NCBI GenBank assembly: GCA_963932145.1
Contig: OZ010616.1
Location: 53,605,697-53,669,696, forward strand
Length of the DNA stretch: 64,000 bases
Direction of reading: 5' to 3'
Source of the DNA: Acanthosepion lycidas
Lineage: Eukaryota; Mollusca; Cephalopoda; Sepiida; Sepiidae
In this document: piece by piece, positions 19,464-31,042 of the stretch
How positions within the stretch are numbered: the first letter of the stretch is position 1
Layout of the letters: each line of letters opens with the position of its first letter
Position numbers and translations under genes: made by a program
The notes under the pieces: model-generated
The model's input: only the letters and a program-made list of their open reading frames with translations
Database searches by the model: none
Told to the model about the DNA's origin: nothing

Positions 19464-21755
19464 ATTGATTCATACCTTTCCCAAGGGTATTCAAGCCAAA
19501 ATGAATGCAACTGGAATTGGAACACGCCTCTATCGACTTCTCATCCCGAACCGATATCTTTTACACCAACCTCACATCCGGATTGATTCATACCTTTCCC
19601 AAGGGTATTTGTGCCTAAGTGAATGTAATGAACTCGATTGGAATTCGAACACGGTTGTATCGACTTCTCATTCCTACCCGATATCTTTTACACCAACCTC
19701 ATATCCGGATTGATTCATACCTTTCCCAAGGGTATTTCTGTCTAAGTGAATGTAACGAACTCGATTGGAATTCGAACTCGCCTCTATCGACTTCTCATCC
19801 CGACCCGATATCTTTTACACCAACCTCACATCCGGATTGATTCATACCTTTCCCAAGGGTATTTGTGCCTAAGTGAATGTAATGAACTCGATTCGAATTC
19901 GAACACGGTTGTATCGACTTCTCATCCCGGACCGATATCTATTACACCAACCTCACATCCGGATTGATTCATACCTTTCCCAAGGGTATTTGTGCCTAAG
20001 TGAATGTAACGAACTCGATTCGAATTCGAACACGGTTGTATCGACTTCTCATCCCGAACCGATATCTATTACACCAACCTCACATCCGGATTGATTCATA
20101 CCTTTCCCAAGGGTATTTGTGCCTAAGTGAATGTAACGAACACGATTCGAATTCGAACACGGTTGTATCGACTTCTCATCCCGAACCGATATCTATTACA
20201 CCAACCTCACATCCGGATTGATTCATACCTTTCCCAAGGGTATTTGTGCCTAAGTGAATGTAATGAACTCGATTGGAATTCGAACACGGTTGTATCGACT
20301 TCTCATCCCGAACCGATATCTATTACACCAACCTCACATCCGGATTGATTCATACCTTTCCCAAGGGTATTTGTGCCTAAGTGAATGTAATGAACTAGAT
20401 TCGAATTCGAACACGGTTGTATCGACTTCTCATCCCGAACCGATATCTATTACACCAACCTCACATCCGGATTGATTCATACCTTTCCCAAGGGTATTTG
20501 TGCCTAAGTGAATGTAACGAACTCGATTGGAATTCGAACACGGTTGTATCGACTTCTCATCCCGAACCGATATCTATTACACCAACCTCACATCCGGATT
20601 GATTCATACCTTTCCCAAGGGTATTTGTGCCTAAGTGAATGTAATGAACTCGATTCGAATTCGAACACGGTTGTATCGACTTCTCATCCCGAACCGATAT
20701 CTATTACACCAACCTCACATCCGGATTGATTCATACCTTTCCCAAGGGTATTTGTGCCTAAGTGAATGTAATGAAGTCGATTGGAATTCGAACACGGTTG
20801 TATCGACTTCTCATCCCGAACCGATATCTATTACACCAACCTCACATCCGGATTGATTCATACCTTTACCAAGGGTATTTGTGCCTAAGTGAATGCAATG
20901 AACTCGATTCGAATTCGAACACGGTTGTATCGACTTCTCATCCCGAACCGATATCTATTACACCAACCTCACATCCGGATTGATTCATACCTTTCCCAAG
21001 GGTATTTGTGCCTAAGTGAATGTAACGAACTCGATTGGAATTCGAACACGGTTGTATCGACTTCTCATCCCGAACCGATATCTATTACACCAACCTCACA
21101 TCCGGATTGATTCATACCTTTCCCAAGGGTATTTGTGCCTAAGTGAATGTAATGAACTCGATTCGAATTCGAACACGGTTGTATCGACTTCTCATCCCGA
21201 ACCGATATCTATTACACCAACCTCACATCGGGATTGATTCATACCTTTCCCAAGGGTATTTGTGCCTAAGTGAATGTAATGAACTCGATTCGAATTCGAA
21301 CACGGTTGTATTGACTTCTCATCCCGAACCGATATCTATTACACCAACCTCACATCCGGATTGATTCATACCTTTCCCAAGGGTATTTGTGCCTAAGTGA
21401 ATGTAATGAACTCGATTCGAATTCGAACACGGTTCTATCGACTTCTCATCCCGAACCGATATCTATTACACCAACCTCACATCCGGATTGATTCATACCT
21501 TTCCCAAGGGTATTTGTGCCTAAGTGAATGTAACGAACTCGATTGGAATTCGAACACGGTTGTATCGACTTCTCATTCCGAACCGATATCTATTGCCCCA
21601 ACCTCACATCCGGATTGATTCATACCTTTCCCAATGGTATTTGTGTCTAAGTGAATGTAACGAACTCGATTGGAATTCGAATACCGCTGTATCGACTTCT
21701 CATCCCGAACAGATATCTTTTACACCAGCCTCACATCCTGATTGATTCATACCTT
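19464..21755 (-). repeat. 127 bp satellite derived from a tRNA-type SINE (18 units)
   Basis: Units recur at exactly 127 bp from 19573 to 21755 (for example the codon-like landmark at 19619, 19746, 19873 and so on to 21651), with one shorter unit in front. On the minus strand each unit carries CCCTTGGGAAAGGTATGAA, ATTACATTCACTTAGGCAC and a GTTCGAATTCG B-box-like core. These are the same blocks, in the same order, as SINE family B at 14272-14470. Outer units diverge more than inner ones. Plus-strand frames of 73 codons overlap end to end and are shadows of the repeat. Confidence 0.93.
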
Positions 21756-21829
21756 TTTCCAACGACATTACACCACAACGCACATGTCTTAAGGGAAATA
21801 AACTGACATTACTATAGTTATTTTCTGAA

Positions 21830-21950
21830 CGTAACTCAGATGTGGCTCATGGCCATAAGTATGGGACACCCAGTGAGGATCCAACTTACTACTCAGTCGT
21901 AATTGTTCTAGCGACACAAGCTTGTTAACTGTTACCCCACGTCATTTTGT
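21830..21950 (-). mobile_element. tRNA-derived SINE (family A), minus strand
   Basis: CTCAGATGTGGCTCATGGCC, GACACCCAGTGAGGATCCAA and GCGACACAAGCTTGTTAAC match 40-162 on the plus strand. It lies just outside the 127 bp array. Confidence 0.55.
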
Positions 21951-23360
21951 CCAAATTGGCATTGACATTTGCAGATGTAAGATAAATTCATCTGTATTTT
22001 TTTTTATTCATTTGTTTATAAATAATGTACAGGGGATATTTCAGTGTGTCCAAGTCATTACCGGATGTAACAAAAGGTCGAGGTTTAAAGTGGGTTTAAA
22101 CGACAATACCGTGATGAAATTGTCTCAAGCCACCTCGTACCTTCCTCTTTTGTGGAATAAATTCAGTATGTTAACTAACCGTTTTTTCTTCTTTACGTAC
22201 AATTTTTGGTCATCATCATCTTTCGATGCTGTATTCTAAAGAAACTCTTTTAAAAACGAAAAGGAAGAAAGAAGGAATCAAATAAACTAAGTTCGTTTGC
22301 ACCGAGAAAGTGATTTTTAAGATCGACGTGTTTTACCATCGCCCACTCAATGAAGGTGAAATGTACTCGGGTCGACTTTTAAAGGAACTTTTATTTAAAA
22401 ATAACTTTGGTCATTTGTTTAGATTTTGAGTTGTTTGGTGCCGAGAGTTTTTCGGTACCTATTCATATAATCTTCAAGTTTATTTTCGCTATTTTTTTTT
22501 TGTTTCTAGTGTAGCATGTATACGTTATTTCTGTTTGTTTTTTTTTGTTTTTCTTTTCTTTATTTCCTTACGAGTATAGAGTACACTCTACAAGTACATA
22601 GCTATGCACTAAACAACAACAAAAATATCAATTTATTTATCCGATTTCACTGTGCCGCTTGTGTGGCTGTAAGCCTTCTCGCTGTTGAATTAACATTAAC
22701 TTCATCGTGGGACAGTCACACCTTATTTAGGGCGAGGCTGTAGAGAGAATCGAGTGATACTAATTTAGAGAAGAGAATAAGAAGCCGAATGACTTTAACA
22801 CAACTTTGTTCTTTTATTTTCAAGTTTTGTGGGCAAGGCTTTCTAGGGTGATTAACACCGTATGACGAAACAAACAGTTGCGCTTGGGTAACCAAACGAT
22901 ATGGAAGTGCCCGCACCCGAAAAATGTCATTGAGCGGTAACTGTTCTGCTTTCCTTATAGCTCAAATTCATCGCTTTTGTATTAGTTATTTTAGGTACCC
23001 CCACGAAATCGCTAAAAAATAGTATAGCATGATGAAAAAGACGCCAAACTAAATAAATAACTGTTATTTTATTTGTTTTACCTATCTTGCAACCTGATAA
23101 ATCTCCCTAAGTGATTTTTTTAATGTTTTCAGAAAAAAATTAGCTTATCCACCAAAAGTTTATCATAAATCTTTTTCTAGTCAAAATCATGTTTACGATG
23201 AGTCAACTGTAAATAATTATTGTAAGTGTTATTTTTATACTTCTATAGAGGATCATTGTACATGTATGCTAGTATCAGCCTTCTGGCAGGTATCAAAGTG
23301 TAGTATCTAAATTTTATCTCTCAAATGTGTCTCTTATCGGCTAGAGAGCAAGTCAGTTGT
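21951..23360. other. Unassigned region
   Basis: Open frames at 21922-22239 and 22516-22743 show no recognisable domain, and their composition follows the local AT richness. No tRNA, hairpin or repeat was recognised. Confidence 0.4.
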
Positions 23361-23895
23361 GTTTCTGTCTGCCGAAAGAGCACGACTGAAAATGTTATTA
23401 AAAGATGCCCGGGTCTCAGAGAACAGCTGCCCGCGGCAGTGCCTCTCTCATTGCACTAAAGACTTGGGTGTGAGGTATGAGGGATCGGTATTAAAACCGA
23501 TGGCAGCGCAACCGTCGGTTTCGGGGGTTGGGTTAAATTTGAGACTAGCCCGAGTTCGCATGCTCAGGCTCCCCGCATTAACCTGGCCTTGTGCGACATC
23601 CTGCCGGCGTGAGACGGCAAGTAAATGCAATATGCCTTCGGGCGGACAAACTATATTTTATCTATCAATTGAGTTTCTGTCTTTGGACAGAGAGCACAAC
23701 GAATAAATAAGGGATGCTTGGTCCTGGGGATTCCGACACTGCAGCGGCATCTCCCTCACTACACCTTAGCGGGAGACTCTAGCTGTGGGGACAGGGTAAT
23801 TTAAGGGATTCGATGTCCCGAAGATTCCGAAACTGTTGCGACACCTCACTCCTTGCACTAAAAAGAGAGGTTTGGTGTATAGCAACAGTGGTTGC
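23345..23895. repeat. GC-richer diverged repeat family, three partial units
   Basis: Three segments (about 23410-23470, 23725-23785 and 23815-23875) share a loose consensus: a GGTCTC/GGTCCTGGGG start, GCAGCGGCATCTC and CATTGCACTAAAG. The stretch TTAACCTGGCCTTGTGCGAC (23578-23597) resembles TTAAACCGGCCTTGTGCCAC at 30142-30161 in the 5.5 kb unit, so both belong to one dispersed family. A 115-codon frame at 23359-23706 has no recognised domain. Confidence 0.45.
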
Positions 23896-24867
23896 AGGTT
23901 CTGAGCAATTAACTTTTTCTTCTTGGTCCATATGTATGCGTATTTTCACCACACATTAAAAACATTCTTGTGTCATATACTACCTTCATCGGTGTATATC
24001 AGATCAGAGTGAAATATCTGTTCCGCTTAGTACGGCAGTATTTCCATTGTTGTACCTGTTCCTTATTATTTCTCACCTGTATTAGGCAATATTTGTCATT
24101 GCTCAGGTACGAGTTTTCCAGTTCACTGGCTCTTTTATATGTGACACTAATTTAATCTTATAACCTAAAAGTTTGTCTTATGTTTTTATCAATCAAGTAA
24201 GTACACACCCCATTTATAGATATAAATAATTTGGTACCACAGTTGTTTTAGTTTATTTTTTCAACATATTAAGCAGACTTTCAATTAAAGTACTAAAAAT
24301 CATATATACCAGTATACTCGATAGTTCACATTTATGAAAATTAACTCAGCCGGATAATCTATTTATTATGTAATAGGTAAAGAAGTAGCGTAGCTGTTAC
24401 AGCAACAGTACACAGTTCAACTGCGGAATGATTGTTGGTACCAGAAAGACAGATCATTTCCTGGTGGTAATTGTTCTTTTTCTTTTCTCAGGTAGTAGGT
24501 AGAGTAGATCAGGAATATGTGAATTGTGGAACGATCTCAGCCATACGCGAATACTCCAGGTTTTTATAACTGGTGAAAAAACGTGACCCGCCGACAACTC
24601 ATAAATATGTTAAACACCCTAATGAAGGGGAATATTGAATCAATTTAAATTTATAAGTCAAACCATTATCTAGAGTCGGACTGTGAAAGTACAAAATTAT
24701 GAAGGTCCCCATCGCTCACGTAAAATTATCCGCGGTCTGTAAATGTTTTATTTGTTTGTTTCTTTCTTTCTTTTGTAATTAAATTACTGAATCGAAAAGT
24801 GGCACAAATATACAAATGCATCCACACAAAAAATAAGGGTCGTGTCTTAAACAAAAAACAACGTTTA

Positions 24868-24969
24868 TATATATATAAAGAGAGAGAGGGTCAGGAAATT
24901 ATTTCTTTTTTTATTTCTGCGCAGAATGAAAGGGATCTAATCGATATAGAGGGAGTGATTTTTCTCTCT

Positions 24970-25029
<60 letters not shown>

Positions 25030-25130
25030 AGAGAGAGAGAGAGAGAGAGAGAGGGTCAGGAAATTCTTTCTTTATTATTTCTGCGCAGAATGAAAGGGAT
25101 CTAATCGATATAAAGGGAGTGATTTATTCA
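24868..25130. repeat. Duplicated segment around (TA)n
   Basis: The segment with GAGAGGGTCAGGAAAT, TTTCTGCGCAGAATGAAAGG and GATCTAATCGATATA occurs at about 24880-24955 and 25045-25120. A (TA)n tract at 24973-25026 lies between the copies. The second copy is also the left arm of the inverted repeat below. Confidence 0.85.
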
Positions 25131-25202
25131 TTGAATGAAGTCATGCTTCCACAAAATTCTGATGAACACAAAACATGACTATTTTGAATGGATATGAGTT
25201 TG

Positions 25203-25265
<63 letters not shown>

Positions 25266-25408
25266 TCTTATGGATACCAGAGTTTGTTTGATGATCACAA
25301 AAGCGTGAAACCCAGGTTTGCAAACTCATCTCCATACGACTGAATATGTTAGCTCTATCACTGATATTGAGCGCTTTTCAATAAGTATATGAGTATAATA
25401 AGTATATA

Positions 25409-25482
<74 letters not shown>

Positions 25483-25793
25483 CTAACGTGAGTTGCAGTA
25501 ACTGTAACTAATACTGTGGTATCTATAATTCTACTTTTGTTGGGCGACGACTATGAAATCTAATAGTCCTGTACAAAATACGGCCCACAAGCTGCATGCA
25601 GCCTCTGAAACTACCGAGAGTGGCCCGCTAGCCGTATTCAAAATAGTCAAGTTTTGTGTTCATCAGAATTTTGTGGAAGCATGACTTCATTCAATGAATA
25701 TTTCACTCCCATTTTATAGATTAGATCCCTTTCATTCTGCGCAGAAATAAAAAAGAAAGAATTTCCTGACCCTCTCTCTCTCTCTCTCTCTCG

Positions 25794-25795
<2 letters not shown>
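25027..25795. repeat. Large inverted repeat, ~160 bp arms
   Basis: The left arm at 25027-25190 (GA run, GGTCAGGAAATTCTTTC, CTGCGCAGAATGAAAGG, ATTGAATGAAGTCATGC, CACAAAATTCTGATGAAC) is mirrored at 25633-25795. The ~440 bp spacer holds two (TA)n tracts (25205-25262 and 25413-25480) and unassigned sequence. The arms carry small differences. Confidence 0.85.
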
Positions 25796-25838
<43 letters not shown>

Positions 25839-25929
25839 AAGTAAAATAGCTAAAGATCAGGCATAGTAGAAATTTATTATCCGTTATATTTAGCAATATA
25901 AGTTTAAATAATGATCTGCTGCTGCAATG

Positions 25930-26008
<79 letters not shown>
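25795..26008. repeat. (TA)n tracts
   Basis: Two long alternating TA tracts at 25795-25837 and 25931-26008 are separated by about 95 bp. Confidence 0.95.
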
Positions 26009-26010
<2 letters not shown>

Positions 26011-26169
26011 GCTTGATCTTTAGCTGTTTTACTTTCTTCATCAATTGCTGTTTGTTTAAACAACGTGGAATTCTGTTGCCTGGTAACTATTGTGATGAAA
26101 ATAGAAACATCCTTTATATAGTTTCCTCACATATGTAGCAAGTTCTTGAGGCAAAATCAGATGATTACT

Positions 26170-26835
26170 GGGAATACCATGAACGGATAATGTGAGCAAC
26201 GGAAAATTTTGCTAAAAACAAAGGAAAGGGTGCTGAACTGCTCTATGATATCGATACTCTTATATGGCAGTGGACGTTGGACAATTTTCTCATCGATGAA
26301 TAGAAAACTAATGCCAAAATGCATGTGGTCCTACAGAAGATTGCTGAAAATGCCATAGGCGGACTATGTGGTCAACGGAAAATTTCGTTAGTAACAAAGA
26401 AAAGGATGTTGAAATGCTATGTAATATCAAACCCCTCTGTATAACAGTGAACGTACGACAATTTTCTTATAGATGAAGAAGATACTTGAGGCGAAAGTGA
26501 TGTTGTTCTACAGAAGAATGCTAAAAATTCCATAGGCGGATGAAGGAAATTCTACAAAAAATTGAAACAAACATGGCGCTTATACTTAGAATCAAAATAA
26601 AACAGTTAAAATTTCTTGGACATATAACGCGGAAAGAAGGTTTGGTAATTTTGATACTCACAGGAAATACTGAATGCAAGAAGTATGTAAGGAAACAGTA
26701 TGCAACCGACCTAACGGATGCATAAACGAATAGAGGCAGAGTAAAGACAAACTTTGATAAAAGCTACAAAGGACAGGAAGTTATGGAGAGCCATGAAAAT
26801 ACACGGCAAACAGAAGAAGAAACAACTGAAATAGA
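26170..26835 (+). pseudogene. RTE-like LINE ORF2 C-terminal remnant
   Basis: Two overlapping rounds of the block are present. The first reads LLYGSG-like, then AKMHV, MWSYRRLLKMP and ADYVVNGK at 26255-26390. The second reads a VMLFYRRMLKIP-like string at 26500-26535, then QLKFLGHITRKEGL at 26600-26650 and TGNTECKK at 26661-26685. The end reads KTNFDKSYKGQEVMESHEN or, in another frame, a LLRATK/LWRAMK-like string. It gives the single-copy order of the family whose parts are amplified at 3.3-5.3 kb and 11.8-13.1 kb. Stops and shifts show it is dead. Confidence 0.7.
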
Positions 26836-26964
26836 AAAATAAGTTTTTCTTTTATTCTAATTGTTAGGACAGCATTTCTCTAACTTTTTGCCCTTGTGCC
26901 ACCCTTGAAATAGATTCCATGTCTCTGAGAACACCTGTATAAAAATTATTATATATATATATAT

Positions 26965-27345
26965 ATATTTTTTTTTTTTTAAGCGTTTCACCCCAAGCCA
27001 CTAGGACGCAAGGGGTTACAGAAAATTTGGAGCAGGATCAGATAGGAGTGATAGAAGAAAGGATGAGGAGAAGTGTAGTGGATAGATCAAGGCAACTGGA
27101 GATGTCGATTGACATTACATTTGAATAGTTGGAGATTATAGCTCTCAGGGAAACTGGAATAGGGAAGGGAGTTCCACAGGTGAGAGGTGCGAGACATGAA
27201 GCTATTGGAGTAGAAGAGACAGCTACATTTAATAGTTTCGACAGTTAAAGGGTGAGAGCGGGATGCCAGCCTCGTAGGGCGCTTGAATTCGTGAAGTCTG
27301 GGAACCAGTGAATGCAGCTCCTCGGAGCAATTGCCATGAAAGTAT
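26965..27345 (-). pseudogene. CR1/Jockey-like LINE 3' end, minus strand
   Basis: The minus strand reads FHGNCSEELHSLVPRLHEF, RPTRLASRSHPLTV, SHLWNSLPYSSFPESYNLQ and FKCNVNRHLQLP, then a stop at 27087-27089. This is the characteristic C-terminus of CR1/Jockey-like ORF2 (LWNSLP...FK..VNRHL). A ~120 bp 3' UTR follows, ending TGGCTTGGGGTGAAACGCTT. That tail recurs at 31686-31735, 50930-51035 and 56173-56345. The upstream part of the ORF is missing, as in typical 5'-truncated insertions. Confidence 0.75.
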
Positions 27346-27685
27346 TTGTATTTTTAATGTCTATCTCTTTTATTTTTATCGTAGTTCACATGATAAACAT
27401 AATACATAGACACCGTGCATGCGTCCTGTACTCGAGTGAGTCAGTCAATGATACCGGACCTGTCATGAGGAGGTCCTGTCCCCTAAACCAGCGAAGGCAG
27501 CTTCGCACTGACGCCATATAGACATCGCTAAATACATTCCCTATGATGATTATAGCTTTAAATAATATAAGAATTGGAAGAAGCCTTTATTATAATAACC
27601 AATGATTCTCCGTCACTATGTCGTACGTGTATAGTAAAATTAAGAATATAAAAGTAAACAAGAATGACTAACATAACCTATTTAT

Positions 27686-27765
27686 CACTGTTTCTCGCGG
27701 AACCCCTAGCGACCTCTTACGAAAACCTGAGTTTTCCGTGACCACCGGTTGAGAAAAACTTTGTT
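27686..27765. repeat. Short inverted-end element, unassigned
   Basis: TTTCTCGCGGAACCCC at one end mirrors ACCGGTTGAGAAA at the other. A related end-like string, CAGCATTTCTCTAAC, is at 26872. This recalls hAT-type termini but is not conclusive. Confidence 0.3.
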
Positions 27766-27929
27766 AGGAAGCGTAATTCTAATTGGAGAATTTAGAATTA
27801 AGTTGTTTGATTAAAAGCTCAATATATTGATATGAAGTATAAAAATTAAATTTATTGATGATTGACTTTTAATACTGTTAATTAAGAGCCGCTCAAGGTA
27901 GAGAGTCATTGAGCGAAATTGTTTTAAGA

Positions 27930-28290
27930 AGAGAGGAAGAAGGGAGTAAGAAGTGGACTTTATAAGGAAGTGTAAGATAGATATCTGTAGACTCTGGACT
28001 TGAAGAAAACAAGTTTTAGATGTCAGGGAAGCACAGTCATGGCAATTATTCCCCAAAGTAAAAATTCCGTGAAAGAAGGTGTCTGGGTGGAACTTACTTC
28101 TTATCAAAGAAACACAAAGAGAATGGGCATGATTTGTCACCGTGGAAATGGCATGGCGAGTCCTACTTGTGAAGGCCTGAACTGGTTCAGCTAAGGAATG
28201 TAACTCGCCCGAACATCTATGATAAGATAGGGAGATATTAGCGATACCTTGAGTGTGGGACAAGGGTTGCAAGGTAAGAGGTACTCTCTC
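27930..28290 (-). pseudogene. CR1/Jockey-like LINE ORF2 C-terminal fragment, minus strand
   Basis: An open minus-strand frame (27811-28302) includes PLSHTQGIANISLSYHRCSG, ELHSLAEPVQAFTSRTRHA and SKFHPDTFFHGIFTLGNNC. These align in order with the LSHRR..., SELASLVP... and FFPRTS.LWNSLP blocks at the end of CR1/Jockey-like ORF2. Many positions are altered, including the LWNSLP core. The frame has stayed open by chance or through recent insertion. The last ~45 residues do not fit the family. Confidence 0.6.
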
Positions 28291-28857
28291 GAGACCGGGC
28301 AAAGAAGACTGGATAACACCAGCTCAGATATAGCAACATTATTGCATTCTTGATGTGACCTAACTATTATAAAGATAGAGCAATTTCAGCGAAAGTTCGG
28401 TATCTTTTGGAGCTATGTACAGAACTAAGCATTTTTGTAAACGTTTTTCGTGATTACACGAACAAACACATTCCACTTGAGATCGAGGTATAGTCAGATC
28501 CTTGAACTTAATATTAAAAATTGGCACCGACTTGAAACAGAGAATTGGTGTTTCTTCCAGAAAGTGTAAAAAGCAGAATTAGTGTAGCAATATGCACAGC
28601 AGACTCTTCGAACCCATCCCGAGGTGGTGGAGGCAAGAACCAGAAACGCGTAGTATACAGTTATTCCAAGCAGTGGAATACTTATTGATCGGGTGTGATG
28701 GTACTGCCCTCACTAGACAGCTACGTTAGAGTACAAGTAATATGAGAGACCTATTCGAAATTGTCGATTTTAATGACCGAGTATTCTTAATAAATATAGC
28801 TGGTGTATAAGCAAAAATATGATCTGAAGTGATATTTCTTGCTCAAGAATTATTAGG

Positions 28858-28859
<2 letters not shown>

Positions 28860-28909
<50 letters not shown>
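28860..28909. repeat. (TA)n in macrosatellite
   Basis: Counterparts at 34381-34439, 39895-39958 and 45335-45399 differ in length between copies. Confidence 0.95.
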
Positions 28910-28914
<5 letters not shown>

Positions 28915-29295
28915 ATGGTCGAAGGTCCTTGTACTACGGTGATGGTCCAAGGTAAAACCATAAAGAAGAACTCGAACACGGATATGGAATAACACAGATA
29001 TATTACAAACAGGAATATATACAGAGAAGTAGAAAGTGTTAGTACGAACAATCAGGTTTAGTAGGGAGAACAATGTAGTTTCGACCAGGATCACTATTCC
29101 AATGTCTTGTAGTAATTGACTGAACGCGACTCTGTTTCGGACTGCCTCTGACTCGACTAACTCGCTCGCTCTGACTGACTGACAGACTCCTGACGATCTC
29201 CTGACGAACTCCTGACGGACTCCTGACGGACCTCACTCCAGACTTCAGACTGAACAGTATTTAGTCACCCCCACTATATATATATATATATATAT

Positions 29296-29475
29296 AAATC
29301 ATAAAGAAAACCTTAAGGATCCATTTCGGTTATAATTTATTTTGTAAAATATCTCTATATATTCACTTCTTCAGACTGGAAGTTCTTAATAAATAGCCGG
29401 TCTGAAGTATTGAATATATAGAGATATTAACGAAATAATTTATAACCGAAATGGATCTTTAAGTTTTTCTTCTTG

Positions 29476-29479
<4 letters not shown>
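29296..29479. mobile_element. Palindromic foldback/MITE in macrosatellite
   Basis: The left arm with CCATTTCGGTTATAATTTAT and ATATCTCTATATATTCA is mirrored by TGAATATATAGAGATATT and ATAATTTATAACCGAAATGG. The arms are about 84 bp and the centre is CTTCAGACTGG...CCGGTCTGAAG. Counterparts lie at about 34786-34972, 40334-40517 and 45806-45987. No open frame is present. Confidence 0.8.

Positions 29480-29481
<2 letters not shown>

Positions 29482-29530
<49 letters not shown>
29482..29530. repeat. (ATT)n microsatellite
   Basis: It is present in all four unit copies directly after the foldback element. Confidence 0.95.
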
Positions 29531-29531
<1 letters not shown>

Positions 29532-29628
29532 TCTGTAGTTTACATTGAACTCATCTCTGGACCAATAATATCCTCCTTGGCATTATCCCTACAAGACACA
29601 AATTGGTAACACACACACATACACACAG

Positions 29629-29681
<53 letters not shown>

Positions 29682-30431
29682 GGTCTTGTACATAACCTTA
29701 CCGTTTTTCCCTTCACACATAAAAAGTTGATTTTCAGATTAACACAATAATTTTGTCTTCGAAAAATGATGAACACAACAATTTTTGTCTTGGAAAAAGC
29801 AAGGCCCTGACGAAGAAATTGTGCTAATGCCGAAAGTACTCGGAATAAGATGAATATGCATCAACATGGCAATTTTCTTCCTTTCTTTAATAACGATAAT
29901 GTTATAGTGGAACACACCTATTCTATAGTTAATAGACTCTCCCACCTATAATAAGTAGGAGTAGTAGCAGTCGCTGAGTCGCTCAGTGAGTTGGTCTGAT
30001 TTCAGTCTGAAGTCGGACGACCGGCTGACCGGTTGAACTCTCTGCCTTCGGGTGGGGAGGAACCCGAACGAGGCTACGCCGCCGAAGAGCGGAGTCTCTT
30101 TCGGGGAGGTAAACCGACCCTGAACCCACGAGATCCCACGTTAAACCGGCCTTGTGCCACATGATGCCCTCGTGGGGGGGGGGGTGACTAAATACCGCTC
30201 AGTGAGTGGGTCGGTCAGTCAATGCCAGACGACCGTTAGTCGGATATTAAAGTATCAGCCACCACAACTAGATTACTACGTCATTACCTATTATATCAAG
30301 TTCCTAACGTGTTTGTACGTCGAACCTATTTTAGGACCTACTTAGTACAAATACAAGCCTCCACTGTGAAACCACTACATAACAGATAAGAAATTTGTTC
30401 GTAAATTCGAGAGGTTCCTATTAAAAATAAG

Positions 30432-30480
30432 TAGACAAAACTTGTCTAGATTAAATAAGTAGACAAAACTTGTCTAGATT
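30432..30480. repeat. Tandem duplicate of a near-palindromic 28 bp unit
   Basis: AGTAGACAAAACTTGTCTA occurs twice in succession, each copy with TAGACAA/TTGTCTA symmetry. It is conserved in all four macrosatellite copies. Confidence 0.7.
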
Positions 30481-30494
30481 ATTTAATGAGACAT

Positions 30495-30500
30495 GTCTTA

Positions 30501-30579
<79 letters not shown>

Positions 30580-30588
30580 TGTGTGTGG
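30495..30588. repeat. (TA)n(GT)n microsatellite
   Basis: The length varies strongly between unit copies (about 36000-36048, 41461-41498 and 47031-47080). Confidence 0.95.
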
Positions 30589-31042
30589 CCATAGACAAAA
30601 TTATGGGGCAGGTGTATAAAAGTTAGAAATAAAACTAAAACTTATTTATTTTATCATTCAAAGAAGAACAGAGCTTTTAGAGTAAATTTAACCTTTATTT
30701 AATACCTGGTGTAGACTCCATCAAGCGCTTTGTATATTGAAAATCAGCTTAGCATATGTTGTTGGCTTGATTTTCTGCAATTCTTCATGAAAATAGGCTT
30801 CTAATTCGTATTTTGAAGAATATTCGTGCACTCTTGTATCTAAGCATGACCACAAATGTTCAATGCGATTCTGGTTAAGGGATTGAGGAGGCCATTTCAT
30901 CATCCTCACTTCTTTCTTTTCAAATCAACCCTTCGAAACACTGGAAGTGCGGTATGGTGCGTTGTCTTATTGAAAGAATACGCTATCCGATATGCTATTG
31001 TTGAAAATTTTCTCTAATGAACGTTGGTATTATTGGTCTAAT
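30587..31042 (-). pseudogene. Tc1-like transposase remnant, copy 1
   Basis: The minus strand reads WPPQSLNQNRIEHLWSCLD, the hallmark DWPPQSPDLNPIEHLW block of Tc1-type DDE transposases that precedes the third catalytic acidic residue. FQ and DNAPYRTS lie upstream with a stop between them; these correspond to the FQQDNAPxHTS motif with the second aspartate. The C-terminal ELQKIKPTTYAKLIFNIQSA fits the family end. The edge near GGCCATAGACAAAATTATGG resembles a Tc1 terminal inverted repeat. The N-terminal HTH domains and the first Asp are missing, and the other end is cut off by the neighbouring MITE. Confidence 0.75.

Larger units (their letters stand above)
29262..30198. repeat. Inverted 18 bp termini around a 0.9 kb segment
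   Basis: GTATTTAGTCACCCCC at 29263 is mirrored by GGGGGTGACTAAATAC at 30181. The same pair occurs in the other units. The segment contains the foldback element, microsatellites and the GC-rich block, so it may be an older composite element. No transposase is present. Confidence 0.5.

Noticed and set aside
19465-21745. Series of 73-codon frames with Met start overlapping every 127 bp
   Set aside because: They are translations of the 127 bp satellite. The source SINE is non-coding and each frame ends at the same repeated stop.
19573-21755. CRISPR-like array (regular 127 bp spacing)
   Set aside because: The whole unit is repeated with no unique spacers, the sequence is eukaryotic and the unit derives from a SINE.
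23359-23706. 115-codon plus-strand frame as a host gene
   Set aside because: There is no recognisable domain, it lies inside a diverged GC-rich repeat, and there are no splice-site or start-context signals that set it apart.
25205-25262. (TA)n tracts as Z-DNA or matrix-attachment elements
   Set aside because: Such tracts occur dozens of times here and vary in length between copies of the same unit. Nothing singles one out as functional.
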